Shown: positions 44,905 through 56,744, counted from the stretch's first letter. The stretch: DNA of 64,000 nucleotides from Candidatus Symbiopectobacterium sp. 'North America' (GCF_015762685.1 NZ_PEHF01000017.1:1-64000); one strand, 5' to 3'. Numbers and translations: made by a program. The notes: generated by a model not told the origin, from the letters alone.

Positions 44905-45396
44905 ATGCCATCTTTCGATATTGTATCCGAAATCGATATGCAGGAAATCCGCAACGCGGTTGAGAATGCGTCACGTGAACTGACTAATCGCTGGGATTTT
45001 CGTAACGTACCGGCGAGCTTTGAGCTGAATGAGAAAAACGAACAGATCAAAGTGGCCAGCGAGTCAGATTTTCAGGTACAGCAACTGGTTGATATTCTGC
45101 GCGAAAAACTGGTGAAACGCGGTATCGAAGCAGGCGCGTTGGAGGTTCCAGAAGAGATGGAACACAGCGGCAAGACGTACAGCGTTAACGCCAAACTGAA
45201 GCAGGGTATTGAGCCTGAACAGGCGAAAAAAATCGTCAAGCTGATCAAAGACAGTAAGATGAAAGTGCAAACGCAGATTCAGGGTGAGCAACTGCGCATA
45301 ACCGGCAAAGCGCGTGACGATTTGCAAAGCGTCATGGTGTTGATTCGCGGAGCCAATCTAGGGCAACCCTTCCAGTTCACCAATTTCCGCGATTAA
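44905..45396 (+). CDS. yajQ: Nucleotide-binding protein YajQ
   Basis: Small cytoplasmic UPF0234 protein that binds nucleotides, including cyclic-di-GMP in some species. ATG 44905 (AGGGAGA upstream), 163 residues, [19 protein letters not shown], two ferredoxin-like repeats, ending [19 protein letters not shown]. Intact. Confidence 0.96.
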   Translation: MPSFDIVSEIDMQEIRNAVENASRELTNRWDFRNVPASFELNEKNEQIKVASESDFQVQQLVDILREKLVKRGIEAGALEVPEEMEHSGKTYSVNAKLKQGIEPEQAKKIVKLIKDSKMKVQTQIQGEQLRITGKARDDLQSVMVLIRGANLGQPFQFTNFRD

Positions 45397-45430
45397 TCGC
45401 AAAGGGCCAGCGATGCTGGCCCGATGTGAC

Positions 45431-46810
45431 TCACGCTTGCCCGATCAGCGCTTCGAGCTGTTGACGGTTGGTCTTCTGACGATCGATTTTGACATAGGCG
45501 CTGCGCTCTTCCGGTACCACGATGACTTCCGCTACGCCGGGGTGTATGCGTATCTTTTGTGCTAGTGCGGAGTCGTCCAATGCGTCATCGGGTAGTGCAA
45601 TGCGCAAGCTGCTCAGATAAGGCGGCTCCTTCATGCTGACGCCGATAATCAGCCATAACGCGCAGAGCAGCGCTCCTGCTGCAAACACCCAGGCTGCACC
45701 GTGGAATTGAAACAGTGCGCCGCCCATGCTGCCGCCGATAGCAACGCCGATAAATTGGGTGGTGGAGTAGATCCCCATTGCGGTGCCTTTGTAACCCGCC
45801 GGTGCCTCTTTACTGATAAGTGAGGGCAGCAGCGCCTCCATAATATTAAACGCCAGAAAAAACAGCTGAATGCCTGCCACAATAGGCCAGAATTGGCTGC
45901 CTGCCATCCATAAAACCACCTCTGCGGCTAACAGCACGACGATACAGCCCACAAACACCCGCTTCATCTGCCGTTTCACTTCGGCATAAATGATAAAGGG
46001 CAGCACTCAGACAAAGGAAATCAGCATAGTGTACAGATACACCTTCCAGTGTGATTCTGCCGGCAAGCCTGCCTGTTCCAGCACGCGCGGCAGGGCGACA
46101 AAACTCGACATCAGCAGGATATGCAGGCACATAATGCCGATATTGAGTTTTACCAGACGGCTGTTACCGACCACTTGGCGAATGCTGCCGCGCACGATGG
46201 CGGATTCCAGATTGAGGGCATGGCTAGCGGCATTGGGGATCAGCGTCAGGGTTATCACAATACCGAGCGATGCGAGCAGGGCCATACACCAGAACAAGGA
46301 CTGTAATGCCCAGGCGTGCGCAACGATCGGTCCAAGCACCATGGCGATGGCAAAGGTCACGCCGAAACTGATGCCGATAAAAGCCATTGCTCTGGTGCGA
46401 TTTTGTTCGCGAGTGAGATCGGACAGCAGCGCCATAACGGCGGCGGAGATCGCACCTGCTCCTTGTAACGCACGTCCGATAATAATGCCCCAGATCGTGG
46501 TACTGAGGGCGGCAATGACGCTGCCGAGCACAAACATCAGCAGGCCGATAACGATGAGCAGTTTACGCCCGACGCGATCGGAAAGTAAACCAAAAGGCAC
46601 CTGAAACAGCGCTTGCATCAGACCATAGATGCCAATTGCGAGGCCAATCAGCGATTCGCTGGCCCCTTGTAATGCCATGCCGTAGGTTGTTAGCACTGGC
46701 AACACCATAAACATGCCGAGCATCCGCAGGGAAAAAACCGCACCTAAGCCCCAGGTTGCGTGCCGTTCGCGCGGCGTCATGATATTGTCTGTGAGGGATG
46801 TATCGTTCAT
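45431..46810 (-). pseudogene. yajR: Major facilitator transporter YajR, internal stop
   Basis: Twelve-helix MFS transporter with a C-terminal YAM (ferredoxin-like) domain, of uncertain substrate. The frame starts MNDTSLTD and has the MFS motif A region (LLSDRVGRKLLI). TGA at 46007-46009 interrupts helix 7, between LISFV and VLPFIIYAEVKR; the rest is open to 45431 and ends with the YAM domain (HPGVAEVIVVPEERSAYVKID). Combined length about 459 codons is normal. One transition (from TGG or CGA) would explain the stop. Confidence 0.9.
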
Positions 46811-46940
46811 GAAAACCTCAAATTCGCGTTGGCGCTATTGTAGTGCCTTACTCATCGGGCAGTAAATGGCAGCATTGTTACTTGATTTGGCGCACGGTCA
46901 TAAAATGACACAGTAAATGCAGCAAAGGTGGGGAAGGGCG

Positions 46941-46975
46941 AAAAAAAACAGACGATGGGGATCGTCTGTTTTTTT
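46941..46975 (-). terminator. Terminator at the end of the cyo operon
   Basis: Stem ACAGACGAT/ATCGTCTGT with a GGGG loop, flanked by A-run and T-run, so it can act in both directions; on the minus strand it follows cyoE by about 20 bases. Confidence 0.88.
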
Positions 46976-46995
46976 AACGTGCGAACGGTGAAACG

Positions 46996-47890
46996 TTAGC
47001 GCAGTGCGGTGAGCAGCACATCCTGCATTGGCGTCATTGAGTCGACAGACATCATCACGCTCAACGATGTGATGGCAACGATCGAGAACACAAACAGTTT
47101 GCGCGCCCACACTTTGTCATCATTTGGTTTTTTGTAGCCCGACAGTGCCATGCCTAACCACCAGATACTTACAGAGGCTGCTACCACCAGATATTTATAC
47201 CCTGCATAGCCACCCAGCGACAGCATCAGCGTAGCCACCATAAACGCCACGATATACAGCGTAATATGGTTTTTAGCCACGGAAATGCCTTTCACCACCG
47301 GCAGTACTGGAATGTTGGCGGCCTGATAATCCTTGAAACGGAAAATGGCGATAGCGTAGGAGTGCGGCATTTGCCACAGGCTGAAGATCAACATCAGGAT
47401 CAACGCACCCGCATCGAACTGGTTGCTTACTGCACAATACCCGATCACCGGCGGTGTGGCACCGGACAGGCTGCCGATCAGCGTGCCGTATACCGAGTGG
47501 CGTTTCATATACAGACTGTAGACGCCAACGTATACCGCAAAGCCCATTACTGAAAGCCACATGGCTAGCGGGTTTGCCGCCACGTAGAGCAACGCAAAAC
47601 CGGCAATACCTAACGCAGCCACATAACTCAGTGAAACCTTGACCGAAATCAGCCCCTTCACCATCACTCTGTTTTTGGTTCTCTCCATCTTTTTGTCAAT
47701 GTCACGGTCGATTACGTTGTTGAAGACGCAACCGGACGCAACCACTAACGACACCCCAAATAGGGTCGCGATAAAGAGGGGGGTAATCAATGCTGCCTTT
47801 GGACGCCAGCAGAAATCCCCCGATAACAGAAATCAGGTTGCCAAAAATGATCCCTGGTTTTGTGACTTGTAGGTATTGCTTAATCATCAT
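46996..47890 (-). pseudogene. cyoE: Heme O synthase CyoE, one-base insertion near the N-terminus
   Basis: Farnesylates heme B to heme O, needed by cytochrome bo3. It begins [22 protein letters not shown], normal for 35 residues. In KGSIDYPLF a run of six G (47778-47783, plus strand) stands where five are needed, shifting the frame. The correct frame resumes immediately ([21 protein letters not shown]) and is open to 46996, keeping both prenyltransferase motifs NxxxDxxxD ([15 protein letters not shown]) and YSLYMKRHS. Homopolymer slippage or a read error could both cause this; cyoB is also damaged. Confidence 0.87.
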
Positions 47891-47901
47891 GTCTGGCTCG
47901 A

Positions 47902-48231
47902 TTACGGAATCATCATATTGTGGTGCGTGCTCAGCGTAATCCAGATGGATCCTACTACCACGATGGTGATAATCAGAATGGCGAACACCAACGCTACCAC
48001 GTTCCAGCGCTGCTCAGAAGAACTGTTCAGGTGCAGGAAGTAGACCAGGTGAACCAGTATCTGTACCACGGCGCAGCCAACCACACCGGCCATAATCACG
48101 CTGGGGGAGGCGGCACCCGCCATCACCAGACCAAACGGGATCACAGTCAGAATGACTGACATGGCAAAGCCGACGACATAAGACTGTACGCTACCGTGGC
48201 TGGCGCCGTGATCGGTCGTTGAATGACTCAT
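47902..48231 (-). CDS. cyoD: Cytochrome bo3 oxidase subunit IV CyoD
   Basis: Small subunit IV, assists CuB insertion into subunit I. Start ATG at 48229-48231 overlaps the cyoC stop (TAATG). 109 residues as in E. coli, three membrane helices, [15 protein letters not shown] typical. Intact though two operon partners are broken. Confidence 0.95.
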   Translation of the reverse strand: MSHSTTDHGASHGSVQSYVVGFAMSVILTVIPFGLVMAGAASPSVIMAGVVGCAVVQILVHLVYFLHLNSSSEQRWNVVALVFAILIITIVVVGSIWITLSTHHNMMIP

Positions 48232-48854
48232 TACATCGCCCCCATCAGATAAACTACGGTAAAGACACAAATCCATACCACGTCAAGGAAGTGCCAGAAC
48301 AGGCTAAGGCACATCAAACGGGTTTTCACGGTAGGGGTGATGCCCCAGCGTGAGACCTGAATCATCATCACCACCAGCCAGATAAGGCCTGAAGTTACGT
48401 GAACGCCGTGGGTGCCGACCAGCGCGAAAAAGGCCGACAGGAACGCGCTGCGATCCGGGCAGTATCCTTCTGCGATCAGGTGATGGAATTCATAGATTTC
48501 CATCCCGATAAACACCAGACCAAACAGGAAGGTGATAGTCAGCCAGGTGTTGATGCGTGCCACGTTGCCTTTGTACATGGCAATCATCGCCATGCCGAAG
48601 GTGATACTGCTCAACAGCAACGTGAAGGTTTCGACCAGCACAAACTTGAGATCAAACAGCTCTTTTCCGGACGGACCGCCCGCCGTGCCAGTTACCAGCA
48701 CGGCATAGGTGGCGAACAATGAGCCGAAAATGATCAAATCGCTCATGAGATAAACCCAGAACCCCAGCACCTTGGTGCCGCTGGCGTTGTGGTGCCCATG
48801 CTTGGCATGGGCGTCATGAGCAGCGTGATGATGCGTCAGAGTTTCAGTTGTCAT
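48231..48854 (-). CDS. cyoC: Cytochrome bo3 oxidase subunit III CyoC
   Basis: Integral-membrane subunit III of the quinol oxidase. 207 residues, five membrane helices, His-rich N-terminus ([15 protein letters not shown]), [20 protein letters not shown] and [15 protein letters not shown]. Start overlaps the cyoB end. Intact. Confidence 0.95.
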   Translation of the reverse strand: MTTETLTHHHAAHDAHAKHGHHNASGTKVLGFWVYLMSDLIIFGSLFATYAVLVTGTAGGPSGKELFDLKFVLVETFTLLLSSITFGMAMIAMYKGNVARINTWLTITFLFGLVFIGMEIYEFHHLIAEGYCPDRSAFLSAFFALVGTHGVHVTSGLIWLVVMMIQVSRWGITPTVKTRLMCLSLFWHFLDVVWICVFTVVYLMGAM

Positions 48855-50826
48855 GTTTCACACCTGCTTTGCTGATATTGTCGAAGTGCTGGTTTTCAAT
48901 CTCTTCGATTTGCTTGACCGGAACGTAGTAATCCACATCGCGGTTAAAACTGTGCACAATCCAGGTCACGATCATGCTGACGAAACCGGCAATCGCCATC
49001 CACCAGATATGCCAGATCATGGCGAAGCCGAACACCAGACTGAACGCTGAGATAATCACGCCAGCTCCGGTGTTTTTCGGCATATTAATTTCTTCATAGC
49101 TGACCGGTTTTTTGTAGGCTTCACCGCGCTCTTTCTGTTCCCAGAAGGCATCGCGTTCCTGAACGTTCGGCACGATGGCGAAGTTATAGAACGGCGGCGG
49201 GGAAGAGGTTGCCCACTCCAGCGTGCGGCCACCCCACGGGTCACCGGTCAAATCGCGGTTTTGGTCGCGATCGCGGATACTGACATAGAACTGCATCAAT
49301 TGGCACAGTACGCCGAGGCCAATCAGTGCAGCACCGACAGAGGCAACGACCAGTAGTGAGTGGAATTGCGGATCGATCTGTTGGCTGAGGCGACGGGTCA
49401 TGCCCATAAAGCCCAGCACATACAGCGGCATAAAGGCGGTGAAGAAGCCGATAATCCAGAACCAGAACGCGCGTTTGCCCCAGGTTTCGTTCAGCGTGAA
49501 GCCAAACGCTTTCGGGAACCAGTAGGTAATACCGGCAAAAATACCAAACACCACGCCACCGATGATGACGTTATGGAAGTGCGCAATCAGGAACAGACTG
49601 TTGTGCAGCACAAAGTTGGCACCCGGCACTGCCAGCAGCACCCCCGGTCATCCCACCGATGGTAAAGGTGATGATAAAACCGGTGGTCCACAACATGGCG
49701 GGGTTCGGCCCTGATACATGGAGAACAGCCAGTTGAAGATTTTCACCCCGGTCGGGATGGAAATGATCATGGTGGCGATACCAAAGAAGGCGTTAACGTT
49801 CGCGCCAGACCCCATGGTGAAGAAGTGATGCAGCCAGACGATAAACGACAGTACGGTAATGGCGATGGTCGCCCACACCAGCGAGGTGTAACCGAACAGA
49901 CGCTTCTTACAGAAGGTGGCAACCACTTCGGAGTAAACGCCGAAAATGGGCAGAACCAGAATGTACACCTCAGGATGGCCCCAGGCCCAGATGAGGTTGA
50001 TGTACATCATCATATTGCCGCCCATATCGTTGGTAAAGAAATGGGTGCCCAGATAGCGATCCAGAGTCAGCAAGGCGATGGTTACGGTCAAAATCGGGAA
50101 GGCGGCGATGATCAGCACGTTGGTGCACAGTGCCGTCCAGGTAAAGACCGGCATTTTCATCAGCGTCATGCCCGGTGCGCGCATACGGATAATGGTTGCG
50201 AAGAAGTTGACGCCAGTCAGCGTAGTACCCAGACCGGAGATCTGTAGACTCCATATCCAGTAATCCACCCCTACGCCAGGACTGTACTCCTTGCCGGAAA
50301 GCGGCGGATAGGCCACCCAACCGGTTTGCGCAAATTCACCGATACCCAGCGACATGTTGATCAGGACAACCCCTACCACGAATAGCCAGAAGCTGAGCGA
50401 GTTAAGGAAAGGGAAGGCCACGTCGCGTGCGCCGATTTGCAGCGGCACCGCCAGGTTCATCAAACCGACCACAAACGGCGTTGCCACGAAGAAAATCATG
50501 ATCACGCCGTGCGCGGTAAATATCTGATCGTAGTGGTGGGCATTAAGGAAGCCTGCCTCACCGGCAGACGCCAAGACCTGCTGACCACGCATCATGATGG
50601 CATCGGCAAAGCCACGAATCATCATGATAAACGCAACGATCATATACATGATGCCGATGCGTTTATGGTCTACCGAGGTAAACCATTCAGCCCACAGCCA
50701 CTTCCATTTACCGAAATAAGTGATGGCCGCCAAAAGGGCGAGGCCGCCGACGATGATGCCGGCCACCGTAACCATAATAATGGGTTCATGATACGGAACC
50801 GCATCAAGCGTTAGTTTTCCGAACAT
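48844..50826 (-). pseudogene. cyoB: Cytochrome bo3 oxidase subunit I CyoB, deletion and insertion with internal stop
   Basis: Catalytic heme-copper subunit. All ligands are readable, including WAWGHPEVY (His284/Tyr288) and WLHHFFTMG. After FSMYQGR at about 49705 roughly 13 bases (RIRFE-like) are missing, shifting the frame; a TGA at 49648-49650 then ends it. An extra C at 49641-49645 (five for four) returns the sequence to the original frame, which continues [25 protein letters not shown], with the heme His pair, to 48844. Two lesions about 60 bases apart with a stop between them truncate the protein before the heme o3 and low-spin heme ligands. Length otherwise 661 codons. Confidence 0.92.
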
Positions 50827-50830
50827 CGTC

Positions 50831-51796
50831 TTATCCCTCGGCGCCTTGGTGCGAGGCGTGCTCGCTCATGTTCATATTGTCACCGTGTTGCATGCTGCCT
50901 TGCTGCGTTTCGCCTTCAGCGTGGTGATGCGCAGGCGCACCGCCGCTTTGCGTGAATTTGCGAATCAGGTTTTCAAACAGCTCAGGTTGCACGCTGGAGA
51001 AGTACTCTACCGGGTGGAATTCGCTGGGTTTGGCCAGAGTATTGAATTCCTCCGTGCTGTTCAGCGTTTTGCTGGAGGTACGCACGGTGGCAACCCACTG
51101 GTCGAATTCCTGCTGGCTTGGCGTGGCAATGGCAGTAAATTTCATGCCGGAGAAGCCTTTCCCGCTGTAACCACCAGAAATACCCTCATATTTACCCGGC
51201 TCGTTGGCGATAAAGTGCAGTTTAGTTTGCATGCCCGCCATCGCGTAAATCTGCCCACCCAGACGCGGAATGAAGAAAGAGTTCATTACGGTATCGGAGG
51301 TGATTTTGAAATTCACCGGCACATTGGTCGGGAACGCTAACTCGTTGACCGTGGCGATACCCAATTCCGGGTAAACAAACAGCCACTTCCAGTCGAGTGA
51401 AATCACTTCGACGTTAATCGGCTTGGCCTCGGAGACCAACGGCTTACACGGATCCAGTGAATGGGTGGTTTTCCAGGTAATGGTACCCAGAATAAGAATG
51501 ATGATGATGGGAACTGTCCATACCACCGCTTCAATCTTGTTGGGGTGTGACCAGTTCGGGGTGTATTTCGCTTTGGTGTTGGAAGCGCGAAACTTCCAGG
51601 CAAAAGCGATGGTCATCACTATTACCGGAATAACCACGATCAACATCAACCCGAGTGCCGTCAGAATCAACGACCGTTGCTCCAACTCGACCTGTCCTTT
51701 GGGGTTCATCAATGCCATATCACAACCGCTCAGTAGTGCTGCGGCAGCGAATAAAGACAACATCCCAAAAATTTTATTGTATTTCCTGAGTCTCAT
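50831..51796 (-). CDS. cyoA: Cytochrome bo3 oxidase subunit II CyoA
   Basis: Lipoprotein subunit II. 321 residues; lipobox ALLSGC with Cys25, two membrane helices, cupredoxin-like periplasmic domain lacking the CuA ligands, as normal for quinol oxidases ([20 protein letters not shown] region). The C-terminal tail is rich in His, Gln and Met ([20 protein letters not shown]). First gene of cyoABCDE; intact, and 4 bases before cyoB. Confidence 0.95.
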   Translation of the reverse strand: MRLRKYNKIFGMLSLFAAAALLSGCDMALMNPKGQVELEQRSLILTALGLMLIVVIPVIVMTIAFAWKFRASNTKAKYTPNWSHPNKIEAVVWTVPIIIILILGTITWKTTHSLDPCKPLVSEAKPINVEVISLDWKWLFVYPELGIATVNELAFPTNVPVNFKITSDTVMNSFFIPRLGGQIYAMAGMQTKLHFIANEPGKYEGISGGYSGKGFSGMKFTAIATPSQQEFDQWVATVRTSSKTLNSTEEFNTLAKPSEFHPVEYFSSVQPELFENLIRKFTQSGGAPAHHHAEGETQQGSMQHGDNMNMSEHASHQGAEG

Positions 51797-52192
51797 CTAG
51801 CGACCTCAATAACAAGGGCTCTATTGTCATTTCATGCGAGCGGGCATTTTACGGTAAGGTTACTGCACTGTAGACATGATTAAGGTTATGTCAGCGCTTT
51901 GTTGCTGATTTTTGCCCTGAATGTCACAATTACCTTGTCGTTAGGAAAAAATTATTAAAAACAGTGAATTAAATTTTATTCCGTAGAGAAGTATGGATGG
52001 ATAAAAAAAATTACAACCCGCCTGAAGAGGCATTTTCCATCGAACCAACATGATTGCCTCTCACACATTTTCCCAACAATTAAATAGCCAGAAAAAAAGT
52101 GAGCCAACGTAAAAAAATAACGTTGGCTGATAGCAGACTAGTGAAAAAAAATAATACGATGCGGTGATAACCACGCAGGTTTATCGCTATTT
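51797..52192. other. Intergenic region between cyoA and ampG
   Basis: No gene. AT-rich upstream of cyoA (51800-52000), where the cyo promoter must lie. On the minus strand AGCCAACGT...ACGTTGGCT at 52102-52128 is followed by a T-run (A-run at 52092-52098), which looks like the ampG terminator. Confidence 0.6.
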
Positions 52193-53672
52193 TCAGGCTT
52201 CAGATGACGGTGGGTTACGCAGCGATAAATAGTCGAGCACACTACCAAAAAGCGCCCCCGAAATGACAAAAATACCCTCTAGTATCAGAAGTTTATCATT
52301 GATTATTTCAACCGCATTGGCACCCAACGCGTGGGCGATGGTCAAGGTCAGCCAGATGAATAACAGCGCACACCCGGCGGCCAGTAGACGCAGCGCGAAG
52401 CGGTAATAGCGGGGATAGGTCATACGTACCATGAATGTGCCGGTACGCTGGGTGTACTCCAGGGTTTGTTTGCATACTAATAGTAGGACTAATCCCGGCA
52501 CTGAGATTGCAATGGTAAATAAATAGAACCAGGCCCAACCATGGGTCTGTACAAACCAGCCTGCGATCGGGCCAACGTAGACGCGCCCCACGGCAGAAAG
52601 TGCGGAAAGCAGTGCAAACTGGGTAGCGGAAAACGACGTGTTGCACAAGGTCATCAGTAACGCCACGAACGCCGCTGTGCCCATCCCGCCGCACAGGTTT
52701 TCCAGAAAGATAACCCCTGCCATGCTAACCAGATGTTTGGTCGTGATCGCCAGCAGCCAGTAGCCTGCGTTAGAGACGGCCTGCAAGATGCTGAATAACA
52801 GCAGCGCACGGAACAAGGTCATACGTTGCATTAACAACCCGCCGTACAAGGCACCAATAATGGTGGCGAGTAACCCCAACGTTTTGTTGACCAGTCCGAC
52901 GTCGCCGGCATTGAAACCTACGCCGCGAATCAGGAACGGGGTACTCAGGCTCATCGCAAAGGCGTCGCCCAAACTTATACAGCACGATCAGCAATAAAAT
53001 CAGCCAGGCGTTATTGCGCGAAAAGAAGTCGCGCAGCGGGGCAAACATTGCCTGCTCAAGGGTGTGCGGTGCTGGAGCATCCAACACCGGTTCAGGCGCG
53101 CGCAAGGTAGCGATGATACCCGGCAGCAGCAGTGCCATCAGCACATAGGTGGCGTGCCAGCCGAGATAACGATCGGCCAGCCACAGCGCCAATCCACCAG
53201 AAACCAGCATGGCCAGACGGTAACCCAGTACGGAAATGGCCGCACCCGAGCCGCGCTGATCGGCGGGTAGCAGGTCCGTTTTGTAAGCGTCAAAAACGAT
53301 ATCCTGCGAGGCGGAAAAAAATGCCACCAAAACCGCAATCGCGGCTAACCACCACAGATGCTTGCCGGGGTCCAGCAGCGCCATTGAGGCAATCAACCCA
53401 ATCAGCAACACTTGACAGACCAGCAGCCAGCCGCGGCGGCCGAGGAAGGGTGGGGTGTAACGGTCCATCATCGGTGCTCACATAAACTTGAAAACATAGG
53501 CTTGCCCCACCAGGGAGAAGAAACCGATGGTTTTCAAATTGACGTTAGCGACCGTCATCCATGCCTGCAACGTACCTGAGGTCAGCGCCAGCGGTAGTCC
53601 AGACGCAAAACCCAGTAGCAGTAGCGACAGCGAATACGGCTGACGAACAATGGTAAAAAAGCGATGTAGCAT
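52193..53672 (-). pseudogene. ampG: Muropeptide permease AmpG, stop and frameshift
   Basis: Inner-membrane importer of anhydromuropeptides for cell-wall recycling and AmpC induction. It begins MLHRFFTIVRQP and LLGFASGLPLALTSGTLQAW normally. The conserved Trp of FKF-M-W-APMMDRY is TGA at 53478-53480. A one-base insertion at about 52968-52973 (TTTGGGCGA) then shifts LYK-x-GDAFAMSLSTPFLIRG into another frame, open to 52193 through CGGMGTAAFVALLMTLC. Combined length about 491 codons is normal. Two independent lesions. Confidence 0.94.
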
Positions 53673-53726
53673 GGCAGATCCTTTCCTCTATCCCACAGAG
53701 CAGGATAGAGGAAAACAGCGTGGGAA

Positions 53727-54305
53727 TTATCGGGTGTTAGCCTTAATGAAGCTGCTGACAATGGTGTCTTGTGCCATATCATTGATGACATTGCTCAATA
53801 CCGTATTGACAGCGTTGGTGATTTTTTCGTTGGTCGCGGTCAAGGCGCCCTGAACGTTATAGGTTGAGCGGTAATTTTTGACCTGCTTGTTGCCATTGGC
53901 CGCCAGAGAGATGATCGAAATATCTGCACGTGCGGTGATATTATGACGCAGGTTGCCTTCTGAAACATCAGCATACAGCTGGTTCACCACGATTTGCAGC
54001 GCAACCGGGCCACCGGTTCCTATCATGTAACCGCGTGCAGACATCTGTTTTTCCAGCGCTTCTTGCAACAGGAAACGCAGGTCGCGTGAAGGGGTCAAAA
54101 CGATCAGTTGCCCGTCGCGGTTGATTTTGGCCAATGCCTGATCGGCACGCTGATCGGCCCCGTTGATGCTGACAGTGACGCCCATCAGGGTTGGGTCTTG
54201 CGCTGGCACGTTAATTTTAGGAGAGACATCAAGCGTATTGCTTTGATTGGCGCATCCGGCGAGCATCAGCACGGCCAATACGGGAAAAAACAGTTTTTTT
54301 AACAT
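53727..54305 (-). CDS. yajG: YajG-family lipoprotein
   Basis: Lipoprotein of unknown function encoded beside ampG in enterobacteria. 192 residues; signal LKKLFFPVLAVLMLAGC with Cys18, then DVSPKINVPAQDPTLMGV and the YajG core DLRFLLQEALEKQMSARGY and NLRHNITARADISI. Intact while ampG is not. Confidence 0.93.
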   Translation of the reverse strand: MLKKLFFPVLAVLMLAGCANQSNTLDVSPKINVPAQDPTLMGVTVSINGADQRADQALAKINRDGQLIVLTPSRDLRFLLQEALEKQMSARGYMIGTGGPVALQIVVNQLYADVSEGNLRHNITARADISIISLAANGNKQVKNYRSTYNVQGALTATNEKITNAVNTVLSNVINDMAQDTIVSSFIKANTR

Positions 54306-54544
54306 TGTGCATTTTCTCAGTAATGATTAGGGTGGTTCGCTGGTAAAAAATTCCCGTTATCATACCATTGCCGGCAGCGGGTGAAAGGACGAATTCAGGG
54401 GAAATACTCTGGAAATGGCCATTTTTTCGGCGCGATGGGGTGAGATTTCGCGATCGCCGGATTGACCGATAGTGTGTTCACCTCATTTTGCTGCCATTGG
54501 AATATACTGTCTGGCAAGATCAACAAGCAACAAGGGACTATTTC

Positions 54545-54856
54545 ATGCATGCCACCATTGAGGCGAAATTGCGCGCTGCTTTCGCCCCCACGCATCTGGA
54601 TGTAATCAATGAAAGTTATCAACATCGCGTGCCTGCGCGCTCGCAAAGCCATTTTAAGGTGGTACTGGTGAGTGAAACCTTTACCGGACAGCGCACCATT
54701 GGCCGTCATCGCTCGGTTTATGCCACGCTGGCGACGGAATTGGAAAATGGCCTGCAGGCGCTGGCGCTGCATACTTACACGCCGCAAGAGTGGTCCGATG
54801 CGCAGGGCCAGGCCCCGAAATCACCTGCCTGTGGTGGTGCTGGTATTAACGCCTGA
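54545..54856 (+). CDS. bolA: Morphogene and stress regulator BolA
   Basis: BolA binds monothiol glutaredoxins and Fe-S clusters and acts as a regulator in stationary phase. ATG 54545 preceded by AAGGGA gives [15 protein letters not shown], matching E. coli from residue 2; a longer in-frame start at 54488 lacks support. 103 residues; conserved SHFKVVLVS with the Fe-S His, [15 protein letters not shown] and [11 protein letters not shown]. Intact. Confidence 0.94.
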   Translation: MHATIEAKLRAAFAPTHLDVINESYQHRVPARSQSHFKVVLVSETFTGQRTIGRHRSVYATLATELENGLQALALHTYTPQEWSDAQGQAPKSPACGGAGINA

Positions 54857-54945
54857 TTGATGCCAACGACGCATAAAAAGAGACGCATAAGAGGTGACCG
54901 GCATCAAAGCGCGCTTATCTTGTCATAATAGTCTGCGCGCTTTTC

Positions 54946-54974
54946 TCGACTCACTCCCTCTATGCCGCTATAAT
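54946..54974 (+). promoter_or_regulatory. Likely sigma-70 promoter of tig
   Basis: A consensus -10 TATAAT at 54969-54974 with TCGACT at 54946-54951, 17 bases upstream. It leaves a 5' leader of about 165 bases before tig, similar to E. coli. Confidence 0.55.
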
Positions 54975-55144
54975 GCCGCGTCTTATTTTCCGGAAATGTC
55001 ATCGGGACGCTTCTGACGACAAGGAACAGGGTTCAGATACCAGCTGTTGCTGTCCCGGTTCTGTGGGGTTATATGTCCAAACCGACACCCATGCGTATAT
55101 GGTTTTGGAGCTGACCGAGCACTGTGATTTTTTGAGGTAACAAG

Positions 55145-56449
55145 ATGCAAGTTTCAGTTGAAACCACCCAAGGCCTTGGTCGCCGCGTAACAATTACCGT
55201 CACTGCTGATAGCATTGAAGAAGCGGTAAAAAAAGAGCTGGTTAACGTTGCTAAAAAAGCGCGCGTTGACGGTTTTCGTAAAGGCAAAGTGCCGATGAAC
55301 GTTATCGCTCAACGTTATGGCGCTTCCGTGCGTCAAGACGTGTTGGGCGATCTGATGCAGCGTCATTTCGTTGACGCCATCATTAAAGAAAAAATCAATC
55401 CCGTTGGTGCACCGAACTATGTGCCGGGCGAATACAAGCTGAATGCCGATTTCACCTACGCGGTAGAGCTTGAAGTCTATCCGGAAGTAGAGCTGAAAGG
55501 CCTGGACACCATCGAAGTTGAAAAACCGCTGGTTGACGTGGTTGATGCTGACGTTGATGCCATGCTGGAAACGCTGCGTAAGCAACAAGCGACCTGGAAA
55601 GATACCGATGCTGCCGTTGGCGCAGAAGATCGCGTAACCGTGGACTTTACCGGCACTATCGACGGCGAAGTGTTTGACGGCGGTAAAGCGTCTGATTTCG
55701 TTCTGGCTATGGGCCAGGGCCGCATGATCCCAGACGTTGAAGAAGGTCTGGTAGGTCACAAAGCCGGTGAAGAGTTCACTATCGATGTGACCTTCCCAGA
55801 GGACTACCACGCTGAAAACCTGAAAGGGAAAGCAGCGCAGTTCGCTATCGTCCTGAAGAAAGTGGAAGAGCGTGAACTGCCGGAGCTGACCGCGGTATTT
55901 ATCGCACGTTTCGGCGTGGCGGATGGTTCTGTTGAGGGTCTGCGCGCTGAAGTGCGTAAAAACATGGAGCGTGAGCTGAAAGGCGCAGTGCGTAACCGTA
56001 TCAAGTCTCAGGTGATCGACGGTCTGGTGAAAGCCAATGACATCGACGTTCCTGCTGCGCTGATCGACGGGGAAATTGACGTTCTGCGTCAACAAGCGGC
56101 ACAACGCTTTGGTGGCAACGCCAAGCAAGCGGCTGAACTGCCGCGTGAACTGTTTGAAGAGCAAGCTAAACGTCGTGTTGTCGTGGGTCTGCTGCTGGGC
56201 GAAGTGATCAGCACCAACGAACTGAAAGCGGACGATGATCGCGTTAACGCGCTGATCGAAGAGATAGCTTCTGCCTACGAAGATCCGCAGGAAGTGGTTG
56301 CTTACTACAGCAAAAACAAAGAGCTGATGAACAACATGCGCAACGTTGCTCTGGAAGAGCAAGCAGTTGAAGTGGTGTTGTCTAAGGCGAAAGTGGTCGA
56401 GAAAGCCGGCAGCTTCAACGATCTGATGAACCAGCCTGCTACGGCGTAA
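55145..56449 (+). CDS. tig: Trigger factor
   Basis: Ribosome-bound chaperone with peptidyl-prolyl isomerase activity. 434 residues. Ribosome-docking loop GFRKGKVP at 43-50, PPIase domain around 150-245 ([30 protein letters not shown]), then the helical arms. Intact; followed by a strong terminator. Confidence 0.98.
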   Translation: MQVSVETTQGLGRRVTITVTADSIEEAVKKELVNVAKKARVDGFRKGKVPMNVIAQRYGASVRQDVLGDLMQRHFVDAIIKEKINPVGAPNYVPGEYKLNADFTYAVELEVYPEVELKGLDTIEVEKPLVDVVDADVDAMLETLRKQQATWKDTDAAVGAEDRVTVDFTGTIDGEVFDGGKASDFVLAMGQGRMIPDVEEGLVGHKAGEEFTIDVTFPEDYHAENLKGKAAQFAIVLKKVEERELPELTAVFIARFGVADGSVEGLRAEVRKNMERELKGAVRNRIKSQVIDGLVKANDIDVPAALIDGEIDVLRQQAAQRFGGNAKQAAELPRELFEEQAKRRVVVGLLLGEVISTNELKADDDRVNALIEEIASAYEDPQEVVAYYSKNKELMNNMRNVALEEQAVEVVLSKAKVVEKAGSFNDLMNQPATA

Positions 56450-56482
56450 TTCGCTGTCTGGCTTCGGTCGGTTATCTTTGCC

Positions 56483-56515
56483 AAAAAAAGCCCGCGCCTC
56501 TGGCGTGGGCTTTTT
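56483..56515 (+). terminator. tig terminator
   Basis: Stem GCCCGCGCC/GGCGTGGGC preceded by A7 and followed by TTTTT. Confidence 0.9.
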
Positions 56516-56744
56516 GTTATCACTGATTTACGTTTGAAAAGACCTATCGCCACGGATGCGCCAGATTGCACTATGATAAAACTGTGTGGGTGTGGCATTG
56601 AAACGTTTCGCGAGTGATAAAATCCGCATTGTCTCTTGGGCGTGCAACATATTATTTTCTATGCAAAACGGGGTTTGCTATGCAAGTCATTGTAAATGTG
56701 GTGGGCACTATACCCCTTTAATCTAAAATAAAGGATAGTGTAAG

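Noticed and set aside
55154..56362. Long antisense open frame (about 400 codons) opposite tig
   Set aside because: It mirrors the codon pattern of tig, has no family resemblance and lies wholly inside a conserved gene. Similar long antisense frames opposite ppiD, lon and proY were rejected for the same reason.
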